Shown here: in pieces, positions 19,080 to 27,995 of the stretch
Numbering within the stretch: the stretch's first letter is position 1
Layout: each line of letters opens with the position of its first letter
From: Flavobacterium sp.
GTDB lineage: Bacteria; Bacteroidota; Bacteroidia; Flavobacteriales; Flavobacteriaceae
Reading direction: 5' to 3'
Assembly (NCBI GenBank): GCA_016721735.1
Contig: JADKHM010000001.1
Span: 310,001-374,000 of the forward strand
Length of the DNA: 64,000 nt
Notes under the pieces: generated by a model
Told to the model about the DNA's origin: nothing
Seen by the model: the letters and a program-made list of their open reading frames with translations, nothing else
The model's database searches: none
Made by a program: the position numbers and the translations under genes

Positions 19080-19200
19080 CAATTGATAATTAACAATTGA
19101 TAATGAAAAAGTCTAAGTCAATCAAATAATCTTCATTTGAAAATTAATAAAATTAATAAAATTATCAATTATCAATTATCAATTATCAATTATCAATTAT
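19080..19200. repeat. AT-rich inverted and tandem repeats (AATTGATAATT type)
   Basis: Left part (19080-19104) carries CAATTGATAATT twice. Right part (19161-19200) is 5.7 tandem copies of the 7-mer ATTATCA, the reverse complement of the left motif. The two parts can pair into a long AT hairpin between DUF1697 and prfB. A second pair of such arms occurs at 25129-25210. Confidence 0.8.
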
Positions 19201-20292
19201 TCATTAACCTGTCCCATCATCATCAAAAATGCCTTCAAAAATTCATCGATGTTGCCATTCATCACGCCTTCTACATCGCTGGTTTCTAAGCCAGTTCGGA
19301 CATGTTTGACCAATTTATACGGATGCATGACGTAGTTTCGAATTTGCGATCCCCATTCGATTTTCATTTTTCCCGCTTCAATATCGTTGCGTTGTTCTTG
19401 TCGCTTTTTCATTTCAATTTCGTACAACTGCGATTTCAACATTTGCATCGCACGTTGGCGGTTGTCTTGCTGTGAACGCGTTTCGGAGCATTGAATCTGA
19501 ATGCCAGTAGGTTTGTGAAACAATTGCACTTTGGTTTCAACTTTATTGACGTTTTGTCCACCAGCGCCACTTGAACGAGAGGTAATAATATCGATGTCTG
19601 CTGGATTGATGTCAATTTCAATCGTATCATCTACCAAAGGATAAACATACACGGAAACAAATGATGTATGACGTTTGGCGTTGCTGTCAAAAGGTGAGAT
19701 TCGGACCAAACGATGCACGCCGTTTTCTCCTTTTAAATATCCGAATGCATAATCACCTTCTATTTCTAGCGTTACAGTTTTAATTCCAGCTGCTTCACCT
19801 TTTTGGAAATTCAGTTCTTTAATTTTATAGCCTTCTTTTTCCGCCCACATCATGTACATGCGCATGAGCATTTCTGCCCAATCGCAGCTTTCCGTTCCGC
19901 CTGCGCCAGCCGTAATTTGAATGACCGCACTCAACGGATCAGCTTCGTCGGAAAGCATGTTCTTGAACTCGATATTTTCGATAAATGAATTGGTCAGTCT
20001 AAACTGCTCATCTAACTCATCGACAGTCAATTCGCCCTCTTTGTAAAATTCAAAAGCCAATTGTAATTCATCGGTAAGAACGACCGCTTTTTCGTAATCT
20101 TCTACCCATTTTTTCTTGGATCTCAGATTCTTAACAAGCAGTTCCGCTTCTTTAGGATTGTCCCAAAAGTTAGGAGCGAAAGTCTTTTCTTCTTCGTTGG
20201 CTATTTCTATCAGTTTGGCATCAATGTCAAAGATACCTCCTCAACGCACCAAGGCGCTCCACAATACCTTTTATTTGTTCGGTAGTTGTCAT
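19197..20292 (-). CDS. prfB: peptide chain release factor 2 (programmed +1 frameshift)
   Basis: RF2 recognises UGA and UAA stop codons and releases the finished peptide. Translation starts at 20292 (MTTTEQIKGIVERLG), reads 21 codons to CTT (20232-20230), meets an in-frame TGA (20229-20227), and continues in the +1 frame from GAC (20228-20226) to 19197, giving 364 residues, the normal RF2 length. The site reads AGGAGGTATCTTTGAC: an internal Shine-Dalgarno-like AGGAGG, CTT, TGA, C, as in most bacteria. SRSSGAGGQNVNKVET holds the GGQ peptidyl-transferase loop. This break is genuine autoregulation, unlike the homopolymer frameshifts elsewhere in the window. The shift makes RF2 synthesis depend on RF2 level. 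Confidence 0.96.
20226..20246 (-). promoter_or_regulatory. prfB: prfB recoding site
   Basis: AGGAGG stimulator, then TAT, slippery CTT, TGA stop and C on the minus strand. It is the canonical RF2 recoding signal; slow decoding of UGA lets the ribosome slip +1. Confidence 0.93.
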
Positions 20293-20317
20293 AAATTATA
20301 TTTAATTTTGGCGATGA

Positions 20318-20404
20318 TTTTTAGGAGCTGATCCCGCTATCCGTTGCAATCTTTCGCGCCAAACACTGGCGCCAAAGGATTTCCACTGCTATCGGGGCTA
20401 GGGC
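20318..20404 (+). repeat. dispersed intergenic element, copy 3
   Basis: Starts TTTAGGAGCTGATCCCGC and ends GCTATCGGGGCTAGGGC, with a central hairpin (ATCTTTCGCGCCA with TGGCGCCAAAGGAT). Located between divergent prfB and the threonine aldolase gene. Confidence 0.85.
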
Positions 20405-20456
20405 TCTGTCTTCAATCGAAATTTTAAAAAACAAAAGTAAACTATCTACACTTGAT

Positions 20457-21482
20457 ATGGAAATAAATTTAATTAGCGATACGGTTACCAAACCATCCCC
20501 AGAAATGCTGCAAGCGATGTTTAACGCGAAAGTAGGCGACGATGTTTTTAAGCAAGACCCGACCGTGAACGCTTTTGAAAAAATGGTCGCAGAGTTATTC
20601 GGTATGGAAGCCGCGTTGTTCTTTCCTTCGGGGACGATGGCAAATCAAACGGCTATTAAACTGAATACCAATCCAGGAGATCAGATTATTTGTGATAAAT
20701 GGTCGCACATTCATTTGTATGAGTCCGGTGGTGCTTCTTTTAATAGCGGTGTGAACTTCAATTTGTTGGATGGAAATCGCGGTTTGATTACCGCGGAACA
20801 AGTCAAAAATGGCATTAATGATCCTGAGTTTTATCACACGCCATTATCTAAAATGGTTGGTATTGAAAATACCACAAACAAAGGCGGTGGCGCTTGTTAC
20901 GAGATAGAAGAATTGCAAAAAATCAAGCAAGTTTGTGTCGATCATAATTTGAAATATCACTTGGATGGTGCTCGTTTGTGGAATGCCTTAATTGCTAAAA
21001 AGCAACAGCCCAAACAATACGGAGAACTATTCGATACGATTTCGGTTTGTTTTTCGAAAGGATTGGGAGCTCCGATCGGTTCTGTATTGCTTTCAAGTGC
21101 AGAAAACATGCATAAAGCATTACGTATTAGAAAGATATTTGGTGGCAATATGAGACAATCTGGTTATTTGGCTGCCGCTGGAATCTATGCGTTGCAAAAT
21201 AATATCAATAGACTAGAAGACGATCACCGAAGAGCTAAAGAATTGGGAGCGAAATTACAGTCTTGTACGTGGGTTTCAAAAGTAGAACCTGTTGAAACTA
21301 ATATTGTCGTTTTTGCGGTACAATCCCATCTCAACGACAAACAAGTTATCGAGAAACTGGCGCAAAAAGGTATTGCGATTAGTTTGTTGGCAAAGAACAC
21401 GCTGCGCATGGTCACACATTTAGATTACCGTGAAGTGATGCATTCGTATGTTTTGGAAGCTTTAGAAAAAATGGAGTTGTAG
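20457..21482 (+). CDS. ltaE: low-specificity threonine aldolase (beta-eliminating lyase family)
   Basis: A 341-residue fold-type I PLP enzyme. It begins EINLISDTVTKPSPEMLQAM, with GDDVFKQDPTVNAFE, and the PLP-binding Lys near residue 201 in SVCFSKGLGAPIGSVL. Threonine aldolase splits threonine or allo-threonine to glycine and acetaldehyde. The family also includes tyrosine phenol-lyase-like enzymes, but the motifs fit aldolase best. It stops directly against the convergent ybaB-like gene with no gap. Confidence 0.9.
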   Translation: MEINLISDTVTKPSPEMLQAMFNAKVGDDVFKQDPTVNAFEKMVAELFGMEAALFFPSGTMANQTAIKLNTNPGDQIICDKWSHIHLYESGGASFNSGVNFNLLDGNRGLITAEQVKNGINDPEFYHTPLSKMVGIENTTNKGGGACYEIEELQKIKQVCVDHNLKYHLDGARLWNALIAKKQQPKQYGELFDTISVCFSKGLGAPIGSVLLSSAENMHKALRIRKIFGGNMRQSGYLAAAGIYALQNNINRLEDDHRRAKELGAKLQSCTWVSKVEPVETNIVVFAVQSHLNDKQVIEKLAQKGIAISLLAKNTLRMVTHLDYREVMHSYVLEALEKMEL

Positions 21483-21809
21483 TTATTTGAACATATCTTC
21501 CATTCCGGGTATCATGGGAAGATCCATTTTAGAGACGGCGTCGATTTCGGCAGTATGAACAGCAGTGGCTTTCTCGATGGCTTTGTTGATCACTAGAATC
21601 AAATAATCTTCCAATTGCTCTTTGTCTTGTAGTAAAGCGTCGTCAATGCTAACTGACTTTATTTGATTATTGGCGGAAATTGAGACTTTCAATAATTGGT
21701 CATTACTTTGCTCATCGATAAAAATAGTGTCCAATCTTTTTTTAGTTTGTGCTACTTTTTCTTGGGTTTCTTTCATTTTGCCCATCATTCCCATTAAATC
21801 TCCAAACAT
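21483..21809 (-). CDS. YbaB/EbfC-family nucleoid-associated protein
   Basis: A 108-residue protein starting MFGDLMGMMGKMKETQEKVAQ, the Met-rich helix of YbaB/EbfC, followed by the beta region (LLKVSISANNQIKSVSIDD) and a C-terminal helix with an acidic end (MIPGMEDMFK). Members bind DNA as dimers and help organise the nucleoid. The usual neighbours dnaX and recR are absent here. Confidence 0.9.
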   Translation of the reverse strand: MFGDLMGMMGKMKETQEKVAQTKKRLDTIFIDEQSNDQLLKVSISANNQIKSVSIDDALLQDKEQLEDYLILVINKAIEKATAVHTAEIDAVSKMDLPMIPGMEDMFK

Positions 21810-21880
21810 ATTGATAATTATTATGATTAATATATGGCAAAAGTACTAAATTGCGAGCAAGTAATTTTATAAATTAATCA

Positions 21881-24013
21881 ATGAAAAATACAATTTTTAT
21901 CTGTTGCCTTTGTACTATTTTTGCAACGTCTTTTTCTCAAAACAAAAACGAAACAATGTCAAATCCAAAAGCGCCAATTGCTCCTGTAAAACCTAAGAAA
22001 CTTGAAAAACACGGAGATGTTAGAATCGATAATTATTTTTGGCTCAATGATCGGGAGAATCCAGAAGTTATCGATTATTTGAATAAAGAGAATGATTATT
22101 ATCACACCGTTACTGCATCTACTAAGGATTTTCAAACCGCCTTGTTTGAGGAAATGAAAGGTCGAATCAAAGAAGACGACGAATCGGTTCCCTATTTATA
22201 TAACGGTTATTACTACATCACCAGGTTTGAAAAAGGTCAAGATTATCCCATTTATTCTAGAAAAAAAGGAAGTTTAGATGCTGCCGAAGAGATCATGTTC
22301 AATTGCAATGAAATGGCGAAAGGCCACAAATACTTTCAATTGGGTGGCGTTAGTATCAGTAATGACAATCAATTGGCAATTTTTTGTACGGATGTCATTG
22401 GCAGAAGAATTTACTCTTTGCAAATAAAAAACCTGTTAACAGGTGAAATTTTATCCGACAAAGTAGAGCAAACGACGGGAAATGCGGTTTGGGCTAATGA
22501 CAACAAAACCATTTTCTATACGAAGCAGGACGAAAAGACGTTGCGTTCGGATAAAGTATATAAACACAAAATGGGTTTATCAACTGATAAAGATGAAGTA
22601 GTCTATTTTGAAAAAGACGATACGTTTACTGTTTCTGTATCGAAAAGCAAATCGAAAAAATATATTACGATTGCATGTGGAAGCACGTTAACCGACGAAT
22701 ACCAAACTATTTTGGCGGATGAACCAGATAGCAAATTCAAGATTTTTCAAAAAAGAGTTCGAGGTTTAGAGTATTCGATTTCTCATTATGGCGATAGTTT
22801 CTACGTAGTGACGAATAAAGACAAAGCAACCAATTTTAAGTTGATGAAAGTCAATGAAAACAATACCTCTCAAGAAAATTGGGTGGACTTAATTCCACAT
22901 CGCTCAGACGTTCTAATGGAAGGAATAGATATTTTTAAAGATTACTTAGTGGTTTCTGAGCGTAGCAATGGTTTGAATAAAATTCGAATCATGCCGTGGA
23001 GTGGGAAAGGAGAGTATTACTTGCCTTTTGAAATCGAAACTTATACATGTTACACAACTACTAATGTTGATTTTGATACGGATGTGTTGCGTTATGGTTA
23101 TCAGTCGTTGGCGACACCCTCTTCGGTAATCGACTTCAACATGAAAACCAAAACCAAAGAAATTAAAAAAGAACAACAAGTCTTAGGTGGAAAATTTGAT
23201 AAGAATAATTACACCGAAGAACGTGTTTGGGCTACTGCAACCGATGGAACTAAAGTACCTATTTCTATGGTGTATCGAAAAGGAATCAAGAAAGATGGCA
23301 AGAATCCATTGTTGTTATATTCTTATGGTTCGTATGGAATTTCAACGGATCCGTATTTTTCAACAACACGGTTATCTTTATTAGACCGTGGATTCATCTA
23401 CGCAATTGCACACATTCGGGGCGGAGAAGATTTAGGAAGACAATGGTATGAAGACGGAAAATTATTAAAAAAGAAAAACACTTTTACCGATTTTATTGAT
23501 TGCTCGAAATATGTGATAGCTGAAAAATTTACTTCAGCGGAACATTTATATGCAGAAGGTGGCTCGGCAGGCGGTTTGTTGATGGGTGCAATTGTGAATA
23601 TGGCACCACAGTTATATAATGGTGTCATTGCTCAAGTTCCTTTTGTTGATGTCATGACGACAATGCTAGATGATTCTATTCCATTAACCACTGGTGAATA
23701 TGATGAATGGGGCAATCCAAATGTGAAAAAGTACTATGATTATATGCTTTCGTATTCACCTTATGATAATGTCAAAGCGCAGGACTATCCAAACATGTAT
23801 GTTGGTACTGGATTGCATGACTCGCAGGTACAATATTGGGAACCAGCAAAATGGGTAGCTAAATTAAGAGTCACAAAAACAAATGATAAACAGTTATTTC
23901 TCGACACCAACATGGATGCGGGTCATGGCGGAGCTTCAGGTCGATTCGAAGCATTGAAAGAAGTTGCGAAGGAATTTACTTTTTTATTAGATTTAGAAAA
24001 AATCAAAAAGTAA
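21881..24013 (+). CDS. secreted S9A prolyl-oligopeptidase/oligopeptidase B-like peptidase
   Basis: A 710-residue protein with a signal peptide (MKNTIFICCLCTIFATSFSQ). It has a seven-bladed propeller region (residues about 100-440) and an alpha/beta hydrolase domain. The nucleophile is Ser562 in AEGGSAGGLLMG, the His is 682 in DAGHGGASGR, and the Asp lies between them in the YVGTGLHDSQV area. The N-terminal APVKPKKLEKHGDVRIDNYFWL block is standard for S9A. These enzymes cut peptides up to about 30 residues after Pro or basic residues. The acidic HDSQVQYWEPAKW loop is closer to oligopeptidase B, but specificity is not certain. Confidence 0.92.
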   Translation: MKNTIFICCLCTIFATSFSQNKNETMSNPKAPIAPVKPKKLEKHGDVRIDNYFWLNDRENPEVIDYLNKENDYYHTVTASTKDFQTALFEEMKGRIKEDDESVPYLYNGYYYITRFEKGQDYPIYSRKKGSLDAAEEIMFNCNEMAKGHKYFQLGGVSISNDNQLAIFCTDVIGRRIYSLQIKNLLTGEILSDKVEQTTGNAVWANDNKTIFYTKQDEKTLRSDKVYKHKMGLSTDKDEVVYFEKDDTFTVSVSKSKSKKYITIACGSTLTDEYQTILADEPDSKFKIFQKRVRGLEYSISHYGDSFYVVTNKDKATNFKLMKVNENNTSQENWVDLIPHRSDVLMEGIDIFKDYLVVSERSNGLNKIRIMPWSGKGEYYLPFEIETYTCYTTTNVDFDTDVLRYGYQSLATPSSVIDFNMKTKTKEIKKEQQVLGGKFDKNNYTEERVWATATDGTKVPISMVYRKGIKKDGKNPLLLYSYGSYGISTDPYFSTTRLSLLDRGFIYAIAHIRGGEDLGRQWYEDGKLLKKKNTFTDFIDCSKYVIAEKFTSAEHLYAEGGSAGGLLMGAIVNMAPQLYNGVIAQVPFVDVMTTMLDDSIPLTTGEYDEWGNPNVKKYYDYMLSYSPYDNVKAQDYPNMYVGTGLHDSQVQYWEPAKWVAKLRVTKTNDKQLFLDTNMDAGHGGASGRFEALKEVAKEFTFLLDLEKIKK

Positions 24014-24028
24014 TTAATTTTTTTTTGT

Positions 24029-24036
24029 TAGATTTG
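24029..24036 (+). promoter_or_regulatory. -7 promoter element of the cysteine-synthase-like gene
   Basis: TAGATTTG, 51 nt before the ATG. Between it and the ATG, TAGTTAA (24051-24057) and TTAACTA (24074-24080) can form a weak 7-bp stem followed by seven T, so the leader has a terminator-like shape. Confidence 0.45.
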
Positions 24037-24087
24037 CAAGGATTTGAGGTTAGTTAAAATACCTACGCCTTGATTAACTATTTTTTT

Positions 24088-25128
24088 ATGAAAGAAGAAA
24101 TTAAAGCCTACAATAATGTATTAGAACTAATAGGAAATACACCTCTTATTAAGCTCAATAAAGTTACCGAAAATTATGACGGTAATTTTTATGCAAAAGT
24201 GGAAGCATTTAATCCGGGTCACTCTACAAAAGATAGAATCGCACTTTATATCATTGAACAAGCGGAAAGAAAAGGAATCCTTTCTCCCGGTGATACCATT
24301 ATTGAAACTACTTCGGGAAATACAGGTTTTAGTTTAGCGATGGTTAGTATCATTAAAGGCTACAACTGTATTTTAGCGGTGAGTTCTAAATCTTCTAAAG
24401 ACAAAATCGACATGCTACGAAGTTTGGGCGCTAAAGTATATGTATGCCCTGCCAACGTTTCAGCTGATGACGAACGTTCTTACTATAGCGTTGCTAAAAG
24501 ATTGCATGAAGAAACAAAAGGTTCGGTTTACATCAATCAATATTTCAATCAATTAAATATTGATGCACATTATAATTCGACAGGTCCCGAAATTTGGGAA
24601 CAAACCAATGGAAAAATAACCCATTTAGTGGCATGTAGCGGTACTGGAGGAACAATTTCTGGAGTCGCTAAGTTTCTAAAAGAGCAAAATCCAAATATTC
24701 GTATTTTAGGTGTCGACGCTTTTGGTTCGGTGTTAAAAAAATATCACGAAACCAAAGAGTTTGACAACGACGAAATTTATCCATACAGAATTGAAGGTTT
24801 AGGAAAGAACTTAATTCCAACAGCCACCGATTTCGACTCGATTGATAAGTTTATGAAAGTAACGGATGAGTCGAGTGCACACGCCACTAGAGAAATTGCA
24901 AAGAAAGAAGGCTTGTTTGTTGGCTATACTTCTGGTGCGGTTTTACAAGCAATAAGACAATATGCTGAGGAAGGTGAGTTTGATGCAACGAGTAACGTGA
25001 TTGCGATTTTCCCTGATCATGGTTCTCGATACATGAGTAAAGTATTTAGTGATGATTGGATGAACGAGCAAGGTTTCTTTGATAGTGTAAATGCAGAAGA
25101 AGCGCAGAAGATTGAATTTATAAAGTGA
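24088..25128 (+). CDS. PLP-dependent cysteine synthase / cystathionine beta-synthase family enzyme
   Basis: A 346-residue fold-type II PLP enzyme. It starts KAYNNVLELIGNTPLIKLN and has the PLP-binding Lys in NPGHSTKDRIALYIIE, the substrate loop ETTSGNTGFSLAMV, and the phosphate-binding loop ACSGTGGTISGVAKFL. No regulatory CBS domain follows. Cysteine synthase makes cysteine from O-acetylserine and sulfide; the close relative condenses homocysteine with serine. The Ser-Thr in place of the usual Ser-Val before Lys-Asp-Arg and the length resemble the flavobacterial cystathionine-synthase-like group, so the exact substrate is left open. Start at the ATG at 24088; an upstream frame extension adds unrelated residues. 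Confidence 0.88.
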   Translation: MKEEIKAYNNVLELIGNTPLIKLNKVTENYDGNFYAKVEAFNPGHSTKDRIALYIIEQAERKGILSPGDTIIETTSGNTGFSLAMVSIIKGYNCILAVSSKSSKDKIDMLRSLGAKVYVCPANVSADDERSYYSVAKRLHEETKGSVYINQYFNQLNIDAHYNSTGPEIWEQTNGKITHLVACSGTGGTISGVAKFLKEQNPNIRILGVDAFGSVLKKYHETKEFDNDEIYPYRIEGLGKNLIPTATDFDSIDKFMKVTDESSAHATREIAKKEGLFVGYTSGAVLQAIRQYAEEGEFDATSNVIAIFPDHGSRYMSKVFSDDWMNEQGFFDSVNAEEAQKIEFIK

Positions 25129-25210
25129 CAATTGATAATTGATAATTAAAAAGTCCCGAGTAAATCGGGACTTTCTATTTAATGACAAACGAATTATCAA
25201 TTATCAATTG
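25129..25210. repeat. 19-bp perfect inverted repeat flanking a terminator
   Basis: CAATTGATAATTGATAATT (25129-25147) begins directly after the TGA of the upstream gene, and its exact reverse complement lies at 25192-25210. The 44-bp centre holds an intrinsic terminator. Same motif family as 19080-19200. Confidence 0.85.
25150..25180. terminator. terminator between convergent cysK-like and yebC genes
   Basis: Ten-base perfect stem AAAGTCCCGA / TCGGGACTTT (25150-25159 and 25165-25174), 5-nt loop, U-rich on both strands. Confidence 0.85.
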
Positions 25211-25221
25211 TTAATTATTCA

Positions 25222-25934
25222 TTAGTTTTCCTCCATTGTGTGATATACGTTTTGCACGTCATCATCTTCTTCAATTTTCTCCAATAATTTTTCAACATCA
25301 GCGACTTGTGCTTCCGTAAGTTGTTTTAGGACTTGTGGAATTCTTTCAAAACCAGAAGACAAAATTTCAACATTTCTGTTTTCTAATTCTTTTGGATGGC
25401 TCCAAAGCTGCCAAAAGGAGCATAGATTAGAATCCCGTCTTCATCTTCAAATACTTCTTCCGCACCAAAGTCTATTAATTCTAATTCCAACTCTTCTGGA
25501 TCGATATTACCTTTTGGAATTCTAAAATTACAAGTGTGATCGAACATAAATTCAACAGAGCCTTGGGTTCCCATGGTTCCATTACATTTATTGAAATAGC
25601 TTCTAATATTCGCCACCGTTCTGTTGTTATTGTCAGTTGCTGTTTCGATCAAAATCGCAATTCCATGTGGTGCATAACCTTCGAAAAGTACTTCTTTATA
25701 ATTTGCAGTGTCTTTGTCCGTTGCTTTTTTGATGGCGCGTTCCACATTTTCTTTTGGCATGTTAGCTGCTTTCGCATTCTGAATAACCGCGCGCAAACGT
25801 GAATTGGCGTCAGGATTCGGTCCGCCTTCCTTTACCGCCATCACAATATCTTTCCCAATTCTTGTAAATGCTTTAGCCATTGCCGACCAACGCTTCATTT
25901 TTCTTCCTTTACGGAATTCAAACGCTCTTCCCAT
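25222..25934 (-). pseudogene. yebC: YebC/PmpR-family regulator, frameshifted near the end
   Basis: Intact, this would be about 237 residues. It starts MGRAFEFRKGRKMKRWSAMAK, with AFTRIGKDIVMAVKEGGPNPDANSRLR, all YebC/PmpR signature; the Bacteroidota form carries this longer N-terminal start. YebC proteins are ribosome- and DNA-associated factors that influence transcription and relieve stalling at proline runs. The frame breaks at TTTT 25390-25393: the ORF reads QKN-stop, whereas adding one A on the coding strand gives QKELENRNVEILSSGFERIPQ and runs on to MEEN at 25222. The missing tail is a conserved domain, so loss of function would be expected if real, but indel error is more likely. Confidence 0.85.
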
Positions 25935-25955
25935 TTTTAATTCATTTTTAGGTTG

Positions 25956-25963
25956 CAAACTTA
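25956..25963 (-). promoter_or_regulatory. -7 promoter element of yebC
   Basis: TAAGTTTG on the minus strand, 22 nt before the ATG at 25934. Confidence 0.5.
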
Positions 25964-26023
25964 GTCAATACAATAAATTTTAAAAAATGTTTACCGCTTT
26001 TTTTTATTTCATCTTTAATAAAT

Positions 26024-26031
26024 TAGATTTG
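26024..26031 (+). promoter_or_regulatory. -7 promoter element of the small barrel protein gene
   Basis: TAGATTTG, 26 nt before the ATG at 26057. Confidence 0.5.
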
Positions 26032-26056
26032 CCGCAATTAATCTAAAAAACATACA

Positions 26057-26647
26057 ATGAAAAAAATTATCGCATTAGGCATCTTGCTAACAAGCACATT
26101 AGCTTTCTCTCAAATTCGAGTGAAGAAAGATATCGAATTAGCCCCGCAAATTGGAACGGCAACTTCTAACTATTATGGTGATGCAAAATTGAATAATGAT
26201 CCGATAAGTTCCGTTAATATTGGTGTCAATGCAGATTATTTTTTCAATAGTCGATGGAGTTTGCGCTCAGGATTGTTTGTTCAAACCATGGGATCTAAAT
26301 ACTCAGATGGATATTTCACATACACAGAAACATTAAAATATGTAACGATTCCGCTAAACGCCAATTGGCACTTTGGAAGTACCAGAAAATGGTATTTAAA
26401 TTTTGGGCCTAGTTTTGGATTCTTAACATCTGCAGAAGCTAATGGAGTAGATATTAAAGATAAAGCCGAATCATTTCAACTTGGATTGAATGTTGGAATT
26501 GGTTATAAAATCGAAGTTTCTAAAGACTTTAGCATCTTTATTGATTATCAAGGAATGTCTGGAATGACAGAAATCGCAAAAGAGAGCAACGTCGCAATCA
26601 AGAACCAATATTCTAGTTTCAACGTTGGTGGTGTTTTCAAACTATAA
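26057..26647 (+). CDS. small outer-membrane beta-barrel protein
   Basis: A 196-residue protein with a signal peptide (MKKIIALGILLTSTLAFSQ) and about eight amphipathic strands, including WSLRSGLFVQTMGSKYSD, VTIPLNANWHFGS and WYLNFGPSFGFLTSAEANG. It resembles the PorT/OmpA-like eight-stranded barrels common in Bacteroidota. No enzyme motif is visible, and the role is unknown. It has its own promoter box and terminator. Confidence 0.8.
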   Translation: MKKIIALGILLTSTLAFSQIRVKKDIELAPQIGTATSNYYGDAKLNNDPISSVNIGVNADYFFNSRWSLRSGLFVQTMGSKYSDGYFTYTETLKYVTIPLNANWHFGSTRKWYLNFGPSFGFLTSAEANGVDIKDKAESFQLGLNVGIGYKIEVSKDFSIFIDYQGMSGMTEIAKESNVAIKNQYSSFNVGGVFKL

Positions 26648-26650
26648 ATA

Positions 26651-26683
26651 AAAAAAAATCCGCTTTTAGCGGATTTTTTTATT
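26651..26683. terminator. terminator between small barrel gene and gcvT
   Basis: Stem AAAAAATCCGCT / AGCGGATTTTTT with a 3-nt loop between convergent genes; it overlaps the last codons of gcvT (stop at 26679). Confidence 0.8.
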
Positions 26684-27761
26684 TTTTGTAAAATGGCAAT
26701 TTAACAACTTTCGCCGGCACATCATTTTTTCGAATACGTATATAAATTGGGCTATCAACTGCGCTATGATTTACTGTAACGTAGCCCAAACCAATACCAA
26801 CTCCCATCGATGGCGACATTGTTCCTGACGTTACATGTCCAATAATCACTCCGTCAGCATCTACAATCTCATAATCATGTCTTGGCACCGCTCGCTCTTG
26901 CATTTCAAATGCAACGAGTTTCTTATTCACGCCATTTTCTTTTTGTTTCTTCAAATTCTCCGAATTGACGAAATCCTTAGTAAATTTCGTAATCCAACAT
27001 AATCCTGCTTCTAAAGGAGAAGTGGTATCATTAATATCATTGCCGTACAAACAGAATCCCATTTCCAATCGCAACGTATCGCGGGCTGCTAAACCAATTG
27101 GTTTAATGCCATACGCGGCACCGGCTTCAAAAACTTTGTTCCAAACTGTTTCGACTTGATCATTCTTACAATAGATTTCAAAGCCACCTGAACCCGTATA
27201 ACCAGTTGCTGATATGATTACATAAGGAAAACCAGCAAAATCGGCTACTTCAAAATGGTAATATGGAATCGCAGACAAATCGATCGAAGTTAGCGACTGC
27301 ATCGCCTCAACCGCTTTTGGTCCTTGCACTGCAAGTAAGGAAAATTCATCAGAGATATTGCGCATTTCTACATTCATATCATTAAAACTGGAAATCCATT
27401 CCCAATCTTTTTCAATATTTGAAGCATTTACGACCAAAAGATATTGCTCTTCTTTCATGCGGTAAATAATCAAATCGTCAACAATGCCGCCTTCACGATT
27501 TGGCAAACAAGAATATTGTGCTCGTCCGACAGTCAATGTTGATGCATCATTGGAAGTAACTTTCTGAATCAACGCTAGCGCGTTTTCTCCTGTTAACAAA
27601 AATTCACCCATATGGGAAACATCAAAAACACCTACGCCATTTCGAACGGTTTCGTGTTCAGCATTAACTCCTTCGTATAAAATTGGCATATTGTAACCTG
27701 CAAAAGGTAGCATTTTTGCTCCCAATTGCTCATGAATGTGGGTAAGGGCAGTATTTTTCAT
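26679..27761 (-). CDS. gcvT: glycine cleavage system T protein (aminomethyltransferase)
   Basis: A 360-residue THF-dependent aminomethyltransferase. The N-terminus has AGYNMPILYEGVNAEHETVRNGVGVFDVSHMGE; the middle has SATGYTGSGGFEIYC and RDTLRLEMGFCLYGNDI, folate-site sequences; the C-terminal domain has FEMQERAVPRHDYEI. GcvT takes the methylamine from GcvH and forms 5,10-methylene-THF and ammonia. In many Bacteroidota gcvT, gcvH and gcvP are scattered, as here. The threonine aldolase at 20457 also yields glycine, so both belong to glycine/serine/threonine metabolism, but they are not an operon. Confidence 0.93.
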   Translation of the reverse strand: MKNTALTHIHEQLGAKMLPFAGYNMPILYEGVNAEHETVRNGVGVFDVSHMGEFLLTGENALALIQKVTSNDASTLTVGRAQYSCLPNREGGIVDDLIIYRMKEEQYLLVVNASNIEKDWEWISSFNDMNVEMRNISDEFSLLAVQGPKAVEAMQSLTSIDLSAIPYYHFEVADFAGFPYVIISATGYTGSGGFEIYCKNDQVETVWNKVFEAGAAYGIKPIGLAARDTLRLEMGFCLYGNDINDTTSPLEAGLCWITKFTKDFVNSENLKKQKENGVNKKLVAFEMQERAVPRHDYEIVDADGVIIGHVTSGTMSPSMGVGIGLGYVTVNHSAVDSPIYIRIRKNDVPAKVVKLPFYKK

Positions 27762-27835
27762 TGCATTTTTTTAGACGTCGCTAATTTATTCATTTAATAT
27801 TAAATTCAAGTTACTAAAATTCTAAATTTCAGACT

Positions 27836-27926
27836 TTTTTCTAGGAGCTTTTTCCTGCTGTTCGCTATATCTTTTTTTGGTTTATGAAAAACCAAAAAAA
27901 GGATACCGCTTCCATCAGGGCTAGGG
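27836..27926 (+). repeat. dispersed intergenic element, copy 4
   Basis: Starts TTTTCTAGGAGCTTTTTCCT and ends TCCATCAGGGCTAGGG. The middle is a strong hairpin of CTTTTTTTGGTTT and AAACCAAAAAAAGG. It lies between divergent gcvT and nnrD. Confidence 0.85.
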
Positions 27927-27995
27927 AAATATCCCCTGAATCTCAACCGTTTTTGATTGCAATTAAGTATCTTTATGTAAATTATTAACTCCAAG

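Noticed and set aside
19161..19200. ATTATCA tandem array considered as CRISPR
   Set aside because: Seven-base unit with no spacers, no cas genes.
19197..20292. prfB considered as another broken gene
   Set aside because: The break is at a canonical RF2 recoding site and not in a homopolymer run.
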